Below, one piece after another: positions 22,768-32,893 of a stretch of DNA of 64,000 nt. The stretch lies in NCBI GenBank assembly GCA_028015205.1, contig CM051510.1, forward strand, positions 32,984,580-33,048,579, in the 5' to 3' direction. The notes under the pieces are model-generated. The model was not told the DNA's origin. It saw only the letters and a program-made list of their open reading frames with translations, and made no database searches. Source of the stretch: Mytilisepta virgata. Lineage: Eukaryota > Mollusca > Bivalvia > Mytilida > Mytilidae. How positions within the stretch are numbered: the stretch's first letter is position 1; every line of letters starts with the position of its first letter. The translations under genes and the position numbers were made by a program.

Positions 22768-22987
22768 GGAATCATACAGAAATCAGAAGATTCTGTTACT
22801 TGTGTTGTTGAACAAGAGGCTTCGAAAGTCCTGACAGAACATAAGACTTTGGTAACAAATGAATTTGACAAATCTTTGAAACATTCACAAAAGGAGGCAG
22901 ATCGTGTGATAAGTGAAACTAAGAAGATTGGATGTATTATAGAGAAGAAGGTTTCAGAAGGCCTCAAAGAAGTAACAGATACGCTAG
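22768..22987 (+). CDS. Exon of the host gene: coiled-coil segment
   Basis: 220 bp, entered in phase 0 after ATTATAG and left in phase 1 at the strong donor CTAG|GTAAGT. The peptide runs GIIQKSEDSVTCVVEQEASK and on through HSQKEADRVISETKK to KVSEGLKEVTDTL. It is rich in Lys, Glu and Ser, with heptad-like spacing of Val, Ile and Leu. The phase matches the exon at 1161-1331 upstream and all exons downstream. Together with 30634-30756 it makes about 170 residues of predicted rod. No domain beyond coiled coil is recognised. Confidence 0.7.
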
Positions 22988-23265
22988 GTAAGTTATTGAA
23001 AAGGTAATAATTCATGATTAATATGAAATATAGGTCAGTCATTCCAGTGTAGCGCATGGTGTTCACTGAAGCAATTTTTGTATTTGAGGAAAAAATTATT
23101 TTATGGCGAAATATTTTGCGATGGAAAATTTCCATTGTTACTCTAGATCAGGTCTTTCCAATCTTGTTCGTTTTCCGAGTGTCTTGTTTGCTCCCAGTTT
23201 TTTCTATATTATTTTAACCATTGACTTGACATGCACAAAACCTTTATCTATGCATACAGATGTGC

Positions 23266-23505
23266 CTGCTCCTCCTCCTCCTCCTATTCAAAAACCGAAA
23301 TGAGCACAAGAGCATAGTGCTGAGCAGCGATGAGCAAGAAAGAGCAGCACAGAGCAAGAGAAGAGCAGAGATGAGCAGGCATGAACAGCGAAGTGGAGCC
23401 GTCAGCATTAAAGAGAATCATACATTTCGCAAAGATACAAGAAAAACAGACTCGACTATCTAGAAACTTGTCTTTGACAACCAAGACTAAGAAAGGAAGA
23501 ACACG
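23266..23505 (+). repeat. GAGCA-rich repeat block, isolated copy
   Basis: Begins with (CCT)n at 23265-23284 and runs into about 100 bp dominated by GAGCA and AGAGCA words. It then has AGAGAATCATACA, AAGATACAAGAAAAACAGA and CTATCTAGAAACTTGTC. The same order recurs in the array at 24060-25205. Confidence 0.75.
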
Positions 23506-23721
23506 ACTTTGAGTTCTCGTTGAAGGATATTCATAGAAGACGGCTATTGTTTTGTCTCTTTCAGCTTAATTAAAAGTTTTAACTGGGCACCCACAGTTAT
23601 ATTAATTTGTTTGGTCGTTTGACGCTTTGAAACATGATTGAATTTTCCCCAAGGCTAGACAGGGTTTTGTATTATTTTTGATGAGACTATCGCCTCGTTA
23701 TTAGACACATTCTCTATTATA

Positions 23722-23770
23722 CAGTGCATCAAATGTATTGAGGTATTTTGTGATACATTTTATATTGACA
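23722..23770 (+). repeat. Fragment of the hammerhead repeat starting at the predicted cleavage site
   Basis: CAGTGCATCAAATGTATTGAG followed by GTATTTTGTGATACATTTTAT matches the start of the 40.9-kb monomers. The match begins at the ATA/CAGTGC position, where the ribozyme of that family is predicted to cut. Upstream sequence does not match. Confidence 0.55.
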
Positions 23771-24059
23771 TTAGTATTGTTATTTTGAATTTTTGTGTTA
23801 TTGTCCGCCTATGTGTCTGTTTATAACTTGCCCATTTTTTGTCTTGTTAAAGGCATTTTTGTGTTTTCCTTGGTTTAAATGTTCCAGGAACTCGGTGTTG
23901 ATTAGATCATTTCAGAACTCATTATCTATTTGTTACCGTAATATTTTCTGATATTTTTCAATTTTAGAATTATGTTTACCTTTTAAGTATTGTGAGAAAG
24001 TTGTTTGAGATACTTATTTTTATACCTGTTAATTTTATTTGTGTTAGGCCACAACATAT

Positions 24060-25205
24060 ATGTATTTGCCAGGTCGTAACACAACCAAGACTACCAATTT
24101 TCAAAACCAATCTTTCCTCTTTCTCCTCCTTCCCAAAAATCGTAATGAGCACGAGAACATGGTGCTGAGCAGCCATGAGCAAAGAAGAGCAGCGAAGAGC
24201 AGCACGGCACAAGAGAAGAGCAAAATGAGTTCAGTGCAGAGCAGCAATGAACAGCGGAGTGAGCCCTCAACAGTGAAGAGAATCATTCAATCTAGAAACT
24301 TGTCTGATAACAACCAAGACCAAGACAAGTAGAAAACGACCCTCCCTTCTCAAAAAACAATAGTTTATCTTCCTCCTCCTCACTCCCTCTCCCTACTCAA
24401 AAACGGAAATGAGCAGGAGAGCATGGTCATGAGTAACATAGAACAGCACGGAGCAAGATAAGAGCAAAATGAGTACAGTGCAGAGCAGCGATGAACAGCG
24501 GAATGGAGCCCTCAGCGCTGAAGAGAATCATCGAACTCGCACAGATGCAAGGAAAACAGAATTTCAACTATCTAGAAACTTGGTTGATGACAACCAATAC
24601 AAAGAACACCTGGACAAGTAGAAAATGACTACACTCCTCAAAAACAATCTTTCATCCTCCTCCTCAAAAATCGAAATGTGCACCAGAGCGTCGTGCTGAG
24701 CAGCCATGGGTAGAAAAAAAGCAGCACAGAGCAACAGAAGAGAATCGTCCAACTCACAAAGATACAAGAAAAACAGACTTTCCACTATCTTGCAACTTGA
24801 CTCACGAAAAGCAAAACCAAGACACTCCTCCTCCTTCTCCTCAAAAACCGAAATGATCACTGAGCAGCGATGAGCAGAACGGAGCAAGAGAAGAGCAGAA
24901 TAAGTCCAGTGTAGAGCAGCAATGAGCAGTAAAGAGCAGCTATGAGCAAGAGAAGTTGAAGAACGAAATGAGAACAGTGCAAAACAGTTGAGTGGAGCCG
25001 TGGTCACTGAAGAGAATCATACAACTTGTAAAGATACAAGGAAAAAAGAATTTTGTCTATCTCGAAACTTGTCTGATGACAACCATCAACAAGACAAGAC
25101 GAAAATGACCACTCCTCCTCCCCAAGTACCGAAATGAGCGCGAGAGCATGTTCCGGAGCAGTGATAAGCAGTGAAGACCAGCAAAAAGCAATGAGAAGGA
25201 CCGCC
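24060..25205 (+). repeat. Tandem array of GAGCA-rich, strand-asymmetric units
   Basis: About five units start near 24105, 24355, 24640, 24828 and 25107. Each has a CTCCTCCTCC lead, AAAAACCGAAATGAGCAC, a purine-rich GAGCA tract, AGAGAATCAT.CAACTC, AAGATACAAGGAAAACAGA, CTATCTAGAAACTTG and ACAACCAAGACCAAGACAAG. Unit length varies from about 190 to 280 bp, mainly through the GAGCA tract. The frames inside are not preserved between units, so it is probably not coding. Confidence 0.75.
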
Positions 25206-26174
25206 GTTGCAATGAATTGACCTTACGGTGACAGCATCAGATGAAATGGAGGTAAGAGGACATAATCCAATCCAATCATACCTTTAGACTTCCCTAGAAC
25301 CAATGGAGATCCGAGATCATCCGGACTGAAAAGCGCGGGAAATGGGGAGATAACCCAAATAGTGCCATTGTACTGCGTATGCTCTCGGACATCCACATAA
25401 CAGATGACTTAATGTGAGACCCTAACCCTATACAGAATGATGATATACCCAGAATGAAAAGTGTTTGAAAAGAGGGAGATAACTCAATCCGAATTCCTGG
25501 GAATTGAGAAGAAGATGTTCCTCAAGGCTCTGTTTTGGCCATTTTTAATCCTTAAATGTAGATGGCATATGATTTTATATTAAGGATGCTCGCTGGTCAT
25601 GTTTTGGTCTTTTTGTCAGATTTTCGGAATCATCGGGTTTTATCCATTTCTTAAACATGAAATTTTTTGCCCATGAACCCCCACTTTTTCTTTTATAATT
25701 CAATCATATATACCTTAAAATGGTATTTGACACAATTTTATGAAATCCTTTTTATTTTTTCATACATCTTTGAGAGACTGAAGTTGTCAATGCAAATACA
25801 ATGGAAAATCCAGAGAAAACCCATTTCCTGCAAATTTTCAAGGCCTTATAGCTCCAAAACGGGCACATGAACCCTTATTTTTTTCTTGCTTATTTGTTTA
25901 CTATTCATATGTTCTCTCAAACTAAAACACCTATTTCAAATCCTATTTATTTCCTTAAGCTTTTTTTCTGATGATATACCTCTGTTTGTCATCATAGACA
26001 ATGATAACTCTATTCAGGTTGCAGACAGATTAACAGCGCATATATCACACATTTTTAATTGGTGACACTGTCTAAGACAGAATCATTACTGTTTTCTAGG
26101 AGAAACTTTGTAAACCATCTAGTCTATATTGGAGGTCTTGATAACAGGTAAATGATGTAAATACCTGGGTCTTG
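25206..26174. other. Unassigned intronic sequence
   Basis: No recognised gene. Two GGGAGATAAC words (25345 and 25480) hint at a dispersed repeat. Confidence 0.35.
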
Positions 26175-26662
26175 ATCTCTCGTTATTCCAAACTCGTTTG
26201 AGTCGAATTTTCGGATATTTTATGTGGACCCAAATGTTTTACAATGCAAATTTATCTATTTTCGCTCCAGTTTAGTCGAATTTTCTACTATCTCGAACTT
26301 AATTTTGAATGCAAAATTATAATCACAACGAAATTCTTATTCGTTATGTCGTTTATCATCTGTCAAAACATCACCTTGGGGAAAATGTCTTTTATTTGTT
26401 CTATTTTTCCTCTGCTATTTATTATTCTTATACATATAATTATATAAATACCTGATCATGGAAAAATAAATTGAGGTCTCAATAGCACTTATAAATTATC
26501 GGTTTACTCTGGCACCTACAGAGATTTAGGATTTACCGGAAATAGTAAATTGACTCCCCTCGTTACTAGGAAAATTTGTCAGGTCCCTTTTAGTCGAATT
26601 TCGTATATCTCGAATATTTATCGCGATCCGACGGACTTCAAGATAACGAGAGTCGACTGAAT
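26175..26662 (+). mobile_element. MITE-like element, pogo/Tigger-type ends, copy 2
   Basis: The left end reads CTCTCGTTATTCCAAACTCG. The right end, reverse-complemented, reads TCAGTCGACTCTCGTTATCT. Both are followed by TCGAATT-bearing subterminal sequence. It matches the copy at 1857-2325 in inverted orientation. About 490 bp with no transposase. Confidence 0.65.
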
Positions 26663-28564
26663 GTAGCAGTATAAGTATCTTAAAAATACTGAAGTATCAG
26701 GAGTCTCGAAAAGTTCTGATCAATATATATTTCTCATTTATTGGACCTGTTCTAGAATATGAGGATACAGTGTGGGATAATTGTTCATTACAGGGGGAAA
26801 CTGCTTAGAGAGTATTCAGGTTGAAGATGGTAGAACTATTACTGTACTTCGAGTCAATTTCTCTAAAACTGTTCGAGGCACTTGGCTGGGAGCAACTCTA
26901 TAAGAGACGTGAAAAACTTTTTTACTTATGTCAATAATAAAAAATCTCCAAATTAATGATTTCATCTTGATCAACCCTATGTGGAAAACATAAATAATTC
27001 TAATTTGAGACAACAAATTTCTAGTGATAATTTGCGTCTACCATTTTGTAACAATGTCGCATAAAATAACAGTTTTAACTAGTAAACTGCGGCTTTGGAA
27101 TCAGTTACATGTAGCAACAAAGTCTAGTCAGTCTGTTGAAATGATAAAAAAAAAAATTGAATTCAGATCTCCAGAAGACACCTGATTACTAGTAATAGAA
27201 ATGCAAATATTATGCTTTATCGGATGAGAAATGATGCGAGCAATTTAAATGGACAGTCATCACTGAACTGACAATGGAAACTGTGTACACTGTGGAGATC
27301 AAGTTGAAGTGTTATTTTTTTTCCCTTTATATGATTTTCAGAGACAGTCACTGCAGAGGGTTTATGTAGAACTTAATATTGACATTAATATTCTGTATGG
27401 AAATGATCAAATTAATGATTCTTATAATGAAAAGTTGGTATATGGTGTTCATGATTTCATAAAAAATAGTAAAAGATTTTCATAATGTGAGACAAATATT
27501 AAAACTAAAACAAATTAAAACTAAGAAGCATCTCCCATGTGCATACCTCAATCCATATATGTTTTTAAATTATAATAACATAATATTTAACCTTGATATG
27601 TCTTAATATTCTAGCAAAAGGTCCATATAAGATTTGAGTTCCATAAAAATTGTGTGATGTTTTATCAGCGTATTGAAATGTAGCAAATTCTTTATCCCTG
27701 AATTAATACCTATTCTTTCGTCATTGTTTCTTCAATTCTTGTCTAATGATTTTGGTCTTAGGGATTCAACCCACTGTCTTTTGCCATCGGCTAATTCCTC
27801 TGAAGACGTAATGCATCGCATTTTGCGTATCGTATATGGTAAAAAAAGCAAGCTTTTCAGGAATTTAAACAATTGAAAATAACGAAACGAAATGGAAACT
27901 TGAATAATTAATCAATTTAACACAAACAGCAATCGATTTTTACCTAAGATACGGTTGACAAAACATCACTGTACACGGTGACTTCCGATAGGTTACACTC
28001 ACAAATCATTCAACATATCTCCTGTACTATGATATTATTTTATCGGTTAAATTTCCAACAAGATAATTAATTTTCAGTTCATATTGTTATTAGAAATGTT
28101 TGTTGTTATTTTTTTCATAAAGAATGTTCCGGCAACCACAGGGAATGACAAATTAACTTACATAATTTAAGTTTTATACGACCTCAAACATTTGCGAACG
28201 TATTCTGGTATGAGCCTGTCGTTGTCGTCGGTGTCGGTTGTCACGTAGAAAGTAAGGTTTCCGCTCATTTACTTTTGTTCTCTTGAACGTATCTTTATAA
28301 TATTTTAATGCCCCCCCCCTTTACAAATATAGGTGTTGATAGATTTGGGGAAATTTTGCTTCCCCCGTTTTGTAGTTGGGCCCATTGAGGGTTTTTAATA
28401 ATTTTGGTGTAACTTTTTTGGTCCAGTTTTTATGTTTTTTTTTGGTTTTTAATGTTGCTTTCTGAAAATGGACAAATATTATCTGAGATCAGTTTATCAT
28501 TATCTCTTACCGTTTTCGGAATATAAGGGGCCAAAAAGGGAAACAACTGGATTTTCGAAACTTT
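26663..28564. other. Unassigned intronic sequence
   Basis: Scattered short coding-like words around 26700-27350 (for example IYFSFIGPVLEYEDTVWDN read around 26720-26780) look like the thumb of a third, heavily decayed LINE, but the frame breaks constantly. C-run at 28311-28319. No exon found. Confidence 0.4.
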
Positions 28565-30035
28565 TTAGATCACCTGGCCCACAGGGCCATGTGATTTTAT
28601 GCCATCACTTGGCGTCCGTCGTCGTAAACTATTTAAAAAATCTTCTCTGAAAATACTGGGCCAAACACTTTCATCTGTACCTGGATGTTAGTTTAATTTA
28701 GTTAAACCTTTTCAGTTATAGTGGATTGGGAAACACGTTATACAAAGTTATACTAATCCCTCTCAACGACAGGGGCCCCTGCAGCGGCATTTTAGCCTAC
28801 TATTTTTCGACATCTACAGGAGTTTTTAAGGGGTTAAGGGTTTTGCTCTCCCTCTACACGGGACAACGATTTTTCGTCCCAATCTGACGGACTAGCATCT
28901 TTTACCGAGACCATGTTCGCACACGGAAATCGACCCAGGGACATTTGGCTTCGTAGTGTGATGCACAAACCAACAACAAACATGGCAGCCATTGCTAGAA
29001 ATAGAATATAGGGATGAATGCAATTTTTGGCTTACATCTAAAAAATAAAGCACTAAGAGCAAAACTGACGGATGTTAAAATGCTCATCAGGTTAAGATCT
29101 ACCTGCCATGAAATTTTCAGACGAATCGGTCAATCTTTTGTTTGGGTAATTGCCCCTGAAATGTTAATTCTAAGGACAGTGTGCGGTTTTTGGCTTATAT
29201 CTCAAAAACTGAAGCATTCAGAGCAAAACTGACATGCAGTAAAATGTTCGTAAGGTCAAGATCAAACTGTGAACAGCAAAAATGTTCAACAAAGTAAGAT
29301 CTACAAATAAGTCAGCATGACCGAAATCGTCAATTAACACGTTATATGAGTTTTTGTCCTTGAGATATAATGTTCATGTAACAGTATTTATCAGTAAAAA
29401 TAATGATCTGACATATTGTCACAGATGTTTAGAGCATAACTTGAAATAAATTACTAGTAAATGGTAGCTGTACAAATAAAATGGAGAGTCAAGGTCATTG
29501 AAAATGTCCACAGTAACCGATAAAAAGTCGTAGAAACCATATATATTCGGATTAAGGACTCTATTATTAGCATGTACAAGTCGAAAAGAAAGGTCAAGTG
29601 TCAAGGTCATTTCAAATGTCCATAACAACCGAAGAAAAGTCCCTACTAACCATATATATTTTGATTCAGGAACCAATAATATAGCTGTTCAAGTCAATAT
29701 GGAAACACAAAGGTCAAGGCCACTGAACAAAATCCATAACAACCGATGGAAAAGTCCGAAGCAATGAGATATATTTGGGTTCATGATCCTACAATTTTCC
29801 TGTTCAAGTCAAATTTGAAGATCAAGAGTCACGCCCATTGAAAAATGTCCTTAGCAACCGATGAAAAAGTCCCTAGCAACCATATATATTTGGGTTAAGG
29901 ATTCATATTTTAGCTGTACCAGTCAGTATTAAGGCAAACAATGCAACGGTATACATTAAATAGCAAAAATAATCATTGATGCAAGATCTAAAAAAAAAAA
30001 AAAAATTACAGGTGAGCGATATAGGAACTTGGGAT
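28565..30035 (+). repeat. 'ATCACTTGGCGTCC' element, copy 1
   Basis: Starts AGATCACCTGGCCCACAGGGCC and ATCACTTGGCGTCC, and ends CAGGTGAGCGATATAGG..CTCTTGTTTA. The two ends share the short inverted words CTCACCT/ATCACCT and AGGTGAG. Related elements lie at 39240 and 60055 with the same two ends. No open frame is conserved between copies, so it is non-autonomous. Confidence 0.7.
29465..29940 (+). repeat. Internal minisatellite of about 115 bp, four units
   Basis: Units near 29467, 29575, 29690 and 29808 share AAGGTCA-like, AATGTCC..AGCAACCGA, AAAGTCC and ACCATATATATTTGG blocks. They lie inside the repeat element that spans 28565-30035. Confidence 0.7.
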
Positions 30036-30633
30036 CCTCTTGTTTATTTCCTATCCAATTTTGATGATTTTTTTTAAAGAATAATAAAATAAAATACAAT
30101 AAAAGTCATTCAAATGTTTTGTTGTAACTTTTGTCGTTGCAGAGATACATATTAAAAGGATTTAAGCAAGACATTTTTATTTTGCGTGGAATTTTAATTG
30201 GGATCTTTTTGTTTAATTTATCTTAATGAGTGTTCCCAGTGGTATGCACCAACTTCCTTCTATCCTTTATTGTTTTTGAGATATAAAGTGTTAAGCAGGC
30301 AGAATAAGCCATGTGGCTTGATATGTAATTTTGTTTTTCTGTTTGTTTTTTTTTATCCAGTTTTGTGGTAGTTCCAAAATTTCTGCGTAATGTTTATTAT
30401 ATTATCCAAAGAATAACATTTACTTTAATCCTTTACCTGTCGACGAGTTGCGGTTGAATCATGCTACGTTTTGCAAAACACTTCATCTAAATTGAACTTT
30501 GAAAATGTATTTGATACCGTGTGTGTTGTAAGGTGTGCCGTGCATAGCATATGGTGCAATTTTGATTGTGGTATATGCTGTTACATCTTGAAAGGGATTA
30601 ATTTATTACGCTGATCATGTTTTAAAATTTCAG

Positions 30634-30756
30634 AAACGAAAATGAAAGACGAAGTATCTCAATTGAAAGTCGAAATGAATAGGGAGATAAACAAACTAAA
30701 AACAGTAATACGATTGTCCTTATCTCAACAGAATATAGAGCAAATTGATGAAAAAG
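30634..30756 (+). CDS. Exon of the host gene: end of coiled coil
   Basis: 123 bp, phase 1 in and out, acceptor TTTTAAAATTTCAG and donor AAAG|GTAAC. The peptide is TKMKDEVSQLKVEMNREINK, then LKTVIRLSLSQQNIEQIDEK, again a strong amphipathic helix. The first codon is split across the intron. The phase matches 22987 before and 31459 after. It closes the rod-like N-terminal section of the product. Confidence 0.7.
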
Positions 30757-31458
30757 GTAACATTCTTTCGTAGCAACATTGAACTTTGATAAATAGATTT
30801 TCTGTATAATGAATTGATATGTTGGAAAAAGTTTTGTAAAATACCTGTAAGCAGCCACATTCGCTCCAGGCATGGACGTGTGCCCCATCTTTTAACATTA
30901 TTTTGATAAGTAATTGCAAACTGTCTTAAATATTATTTTTGTTTAGTTCAATTTATTAATTATATTTAGGGCAATTAAATCGCTTACTTAACAAATAATT
31001 AATAATTCATGTTACTCATATCTTTCAAAGCCTATGAAAACAAATATTTCCAGAAATCAGAACTACAACAAATTATGTCTCGGAAATTATTACTGCTATC
31101 TTAATACTTGTAACCAATATTTGTCGCTTAAAACTAAATCATGTTACAGTTAGGTAGATTTCTTGGATAGATAAGACACCAACTAACTCAATGTCCTAGA
31201 GAAAAAAAAATTCAACCTTCACTTGTGAACAGAAAAGTAATATTTTACTTTACGAAGTAATATAAAAATAGCCGTTGCCAAGGACTATACTATACACATG
31301 TCAACGCGTAGTCACATAAAACATAATCCGTATTTTCTCATTAAATATTTTGAATATGTCAATGCAATCAACAGAATAACTAATCTTGTAATGTTCATTC
31401 ACTCACTGTAGATTTCATTATAATATTAAATTTATGCAATTTTCATATGTCTTGCTAG

Positions 31459-31776
31459 ACAAAAGAACAATAGCTTTAGCATTAGAAGTGGAATCTGCTG
31501 AGTGGAATGAGGAAAAGGTCCAGCAAAATCTGGTAAAGCAAATAAAGGATGAAGTACATGACAGTCATAAACCTGATAAGTTTAAGATTGGATCAGTTGA
31601 TTTGAAATGTATACAACTAGGACTGACTGCTCATCCAGATGTTTTCAAAAGTCCGGAAAACTTGAACAAAGCGATAGAAACCTTAATCTATCAGTTATTA
31701 GATGCTGGAGAGGTAGATACTACAGCTTCGAGTACCATTTACATCGATATTGAAGTGAATTCTGCATTAACAGAAG
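31459..31776 (+). CDS. Exon of the host gene: alpha/beta domain, first part
   Basis: 318 bp (106 codons), phase 1-1, acceptor ATATGTCTTGCTAG and donor GAAG|GTAAGT. Predicted elements alternate: strand TIALALEVES, helix NEEKVQQNLVKQIKDEV, strand FKIGSVDLKCIQLGLTA, helix ENLNKAIETLIYQLLDAG, strand STIYIDIEV. This beta-alpha-beta-alpha-beta order suggests a compact, possibly ferredoxin-like, domain encoded by a single exon. I do not recognise the family. It is the strongest coding exon in the window: long, in phase, with good splice sites on both sides and no stop in frame. The ATG at 31434 lies in the intron. Confidence 0.8.
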
Positions 31777-32752
31777 GTAAGTTTAATTCATTGCCATGTT
31801 TGTAACAGGAAAGAAATACATTTTGTTAGCACAACGGACCAAAGAACAAAAACAATGATATGGGATTATAATCATAGAAGTAAAAATATCCTCAGATCTG
31901 GATGAAACCTTTTTATGTCTTGTTTTAAATCATTCGTTGCAACTGAACACAAGATTTACAGTAACTGTTGACCATTTCTTAAATTATGGAATTGAATCCT
32001 AAAAACCGTCAAATGGTTCCACATCAACTGCGTATAGTATTTCCTCCACAGAAATCCCTTCTTTTTGTCCTGTTAAACTGTACCCTGTAATCAAAAAATA
32101 GAATTTTGTATCGGAAATCTTATATTTGATTCAGTTTGATGGCTATTTTAGAAGTGCTTAATAAACAAAAGTGGAAAAGATCTGAAAAAAAAAATGATTA
32201 ATATAACCTTTTAATGTCAAAAGTTGCTTTGCTGCCTATTATCAGTATGTAATCTTCCAGCCGAGGAGTCCTTGTAAGCAGAAAGCAACATTTTCATTCA
32301 TTTTAGGAAGTTCGAATTTTATACACACGAAAAAAAAACCCAATTTTCAAATATATCTTAAACACAAATGCAATATAAAACATGATTGACTCACAGCTTG
32401 CATACACTACTAGCTTTAATCTGAAAATAAGTATATCTTGTTCAAAAGTATTTATGGAAGAAATTACTTCTACTTTCATTCCATGTTTTCATTTATCAGC
32501 TGGATATTTGAATAATGTCTGCATTTCCTTGGGATATGTTGATATATTATTATTATATAGTTTTATGTTTTGGACTATCGTTTTCAGTCTTGAATACAAA
32601 ATGTGATGAAACATAGATATCATATAATTCTAAAGTGTTCTCAGAATATTTATAAAATTAACTTTGTTATAATATCCTTTTTATTTGTGTTTCTGAGTCA
32701 ACAATCGTTTTCAGTGTAAAAGAAGCATAATTAAAACAATATTGTATTTTAG

Positions 32753-32893
32753 ATGAAAAAGATGTAGTTGATATTGTATTTACCAATAATAGTAGATGGA
32801 GTAAAATGCCAGATGTTGCCGACGCAGTTATTATTGCAAAGGATCCAACAGATATATCAACATTAACTACAATAAATGATCATGATATGGCGG
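32753..32893 (+). CDS. Exon of the host gene: alpha/beta domain, second part
   Basis: 141 bp (47 codons), phase 1-1, acceptor TATTGTATTTTAG and donor GGCGG|GTAATT. The peptide begins EKDVVDIVFTNNSRWSKM and goes on PDVADAVIIAKDPTDIST. The VVDIVF and AVIIA segments look like buried strands. It lies 1 kb after the 106-codon exon, with which it shares phase, and probably extends the same domain. The next confidently placed exon in phase is at 51834, so about 19 kb of intron follows unless exons have been missed. Confidence 0.7.

Noticed and set aside
25073..25103. CTGATGAC..GACGAAAA in the GAGCA array as a hammerhead
   Set aside because: No stem II can be formed next to the CUGAUGA box, and the other units of the array do not keep the GAAA side.
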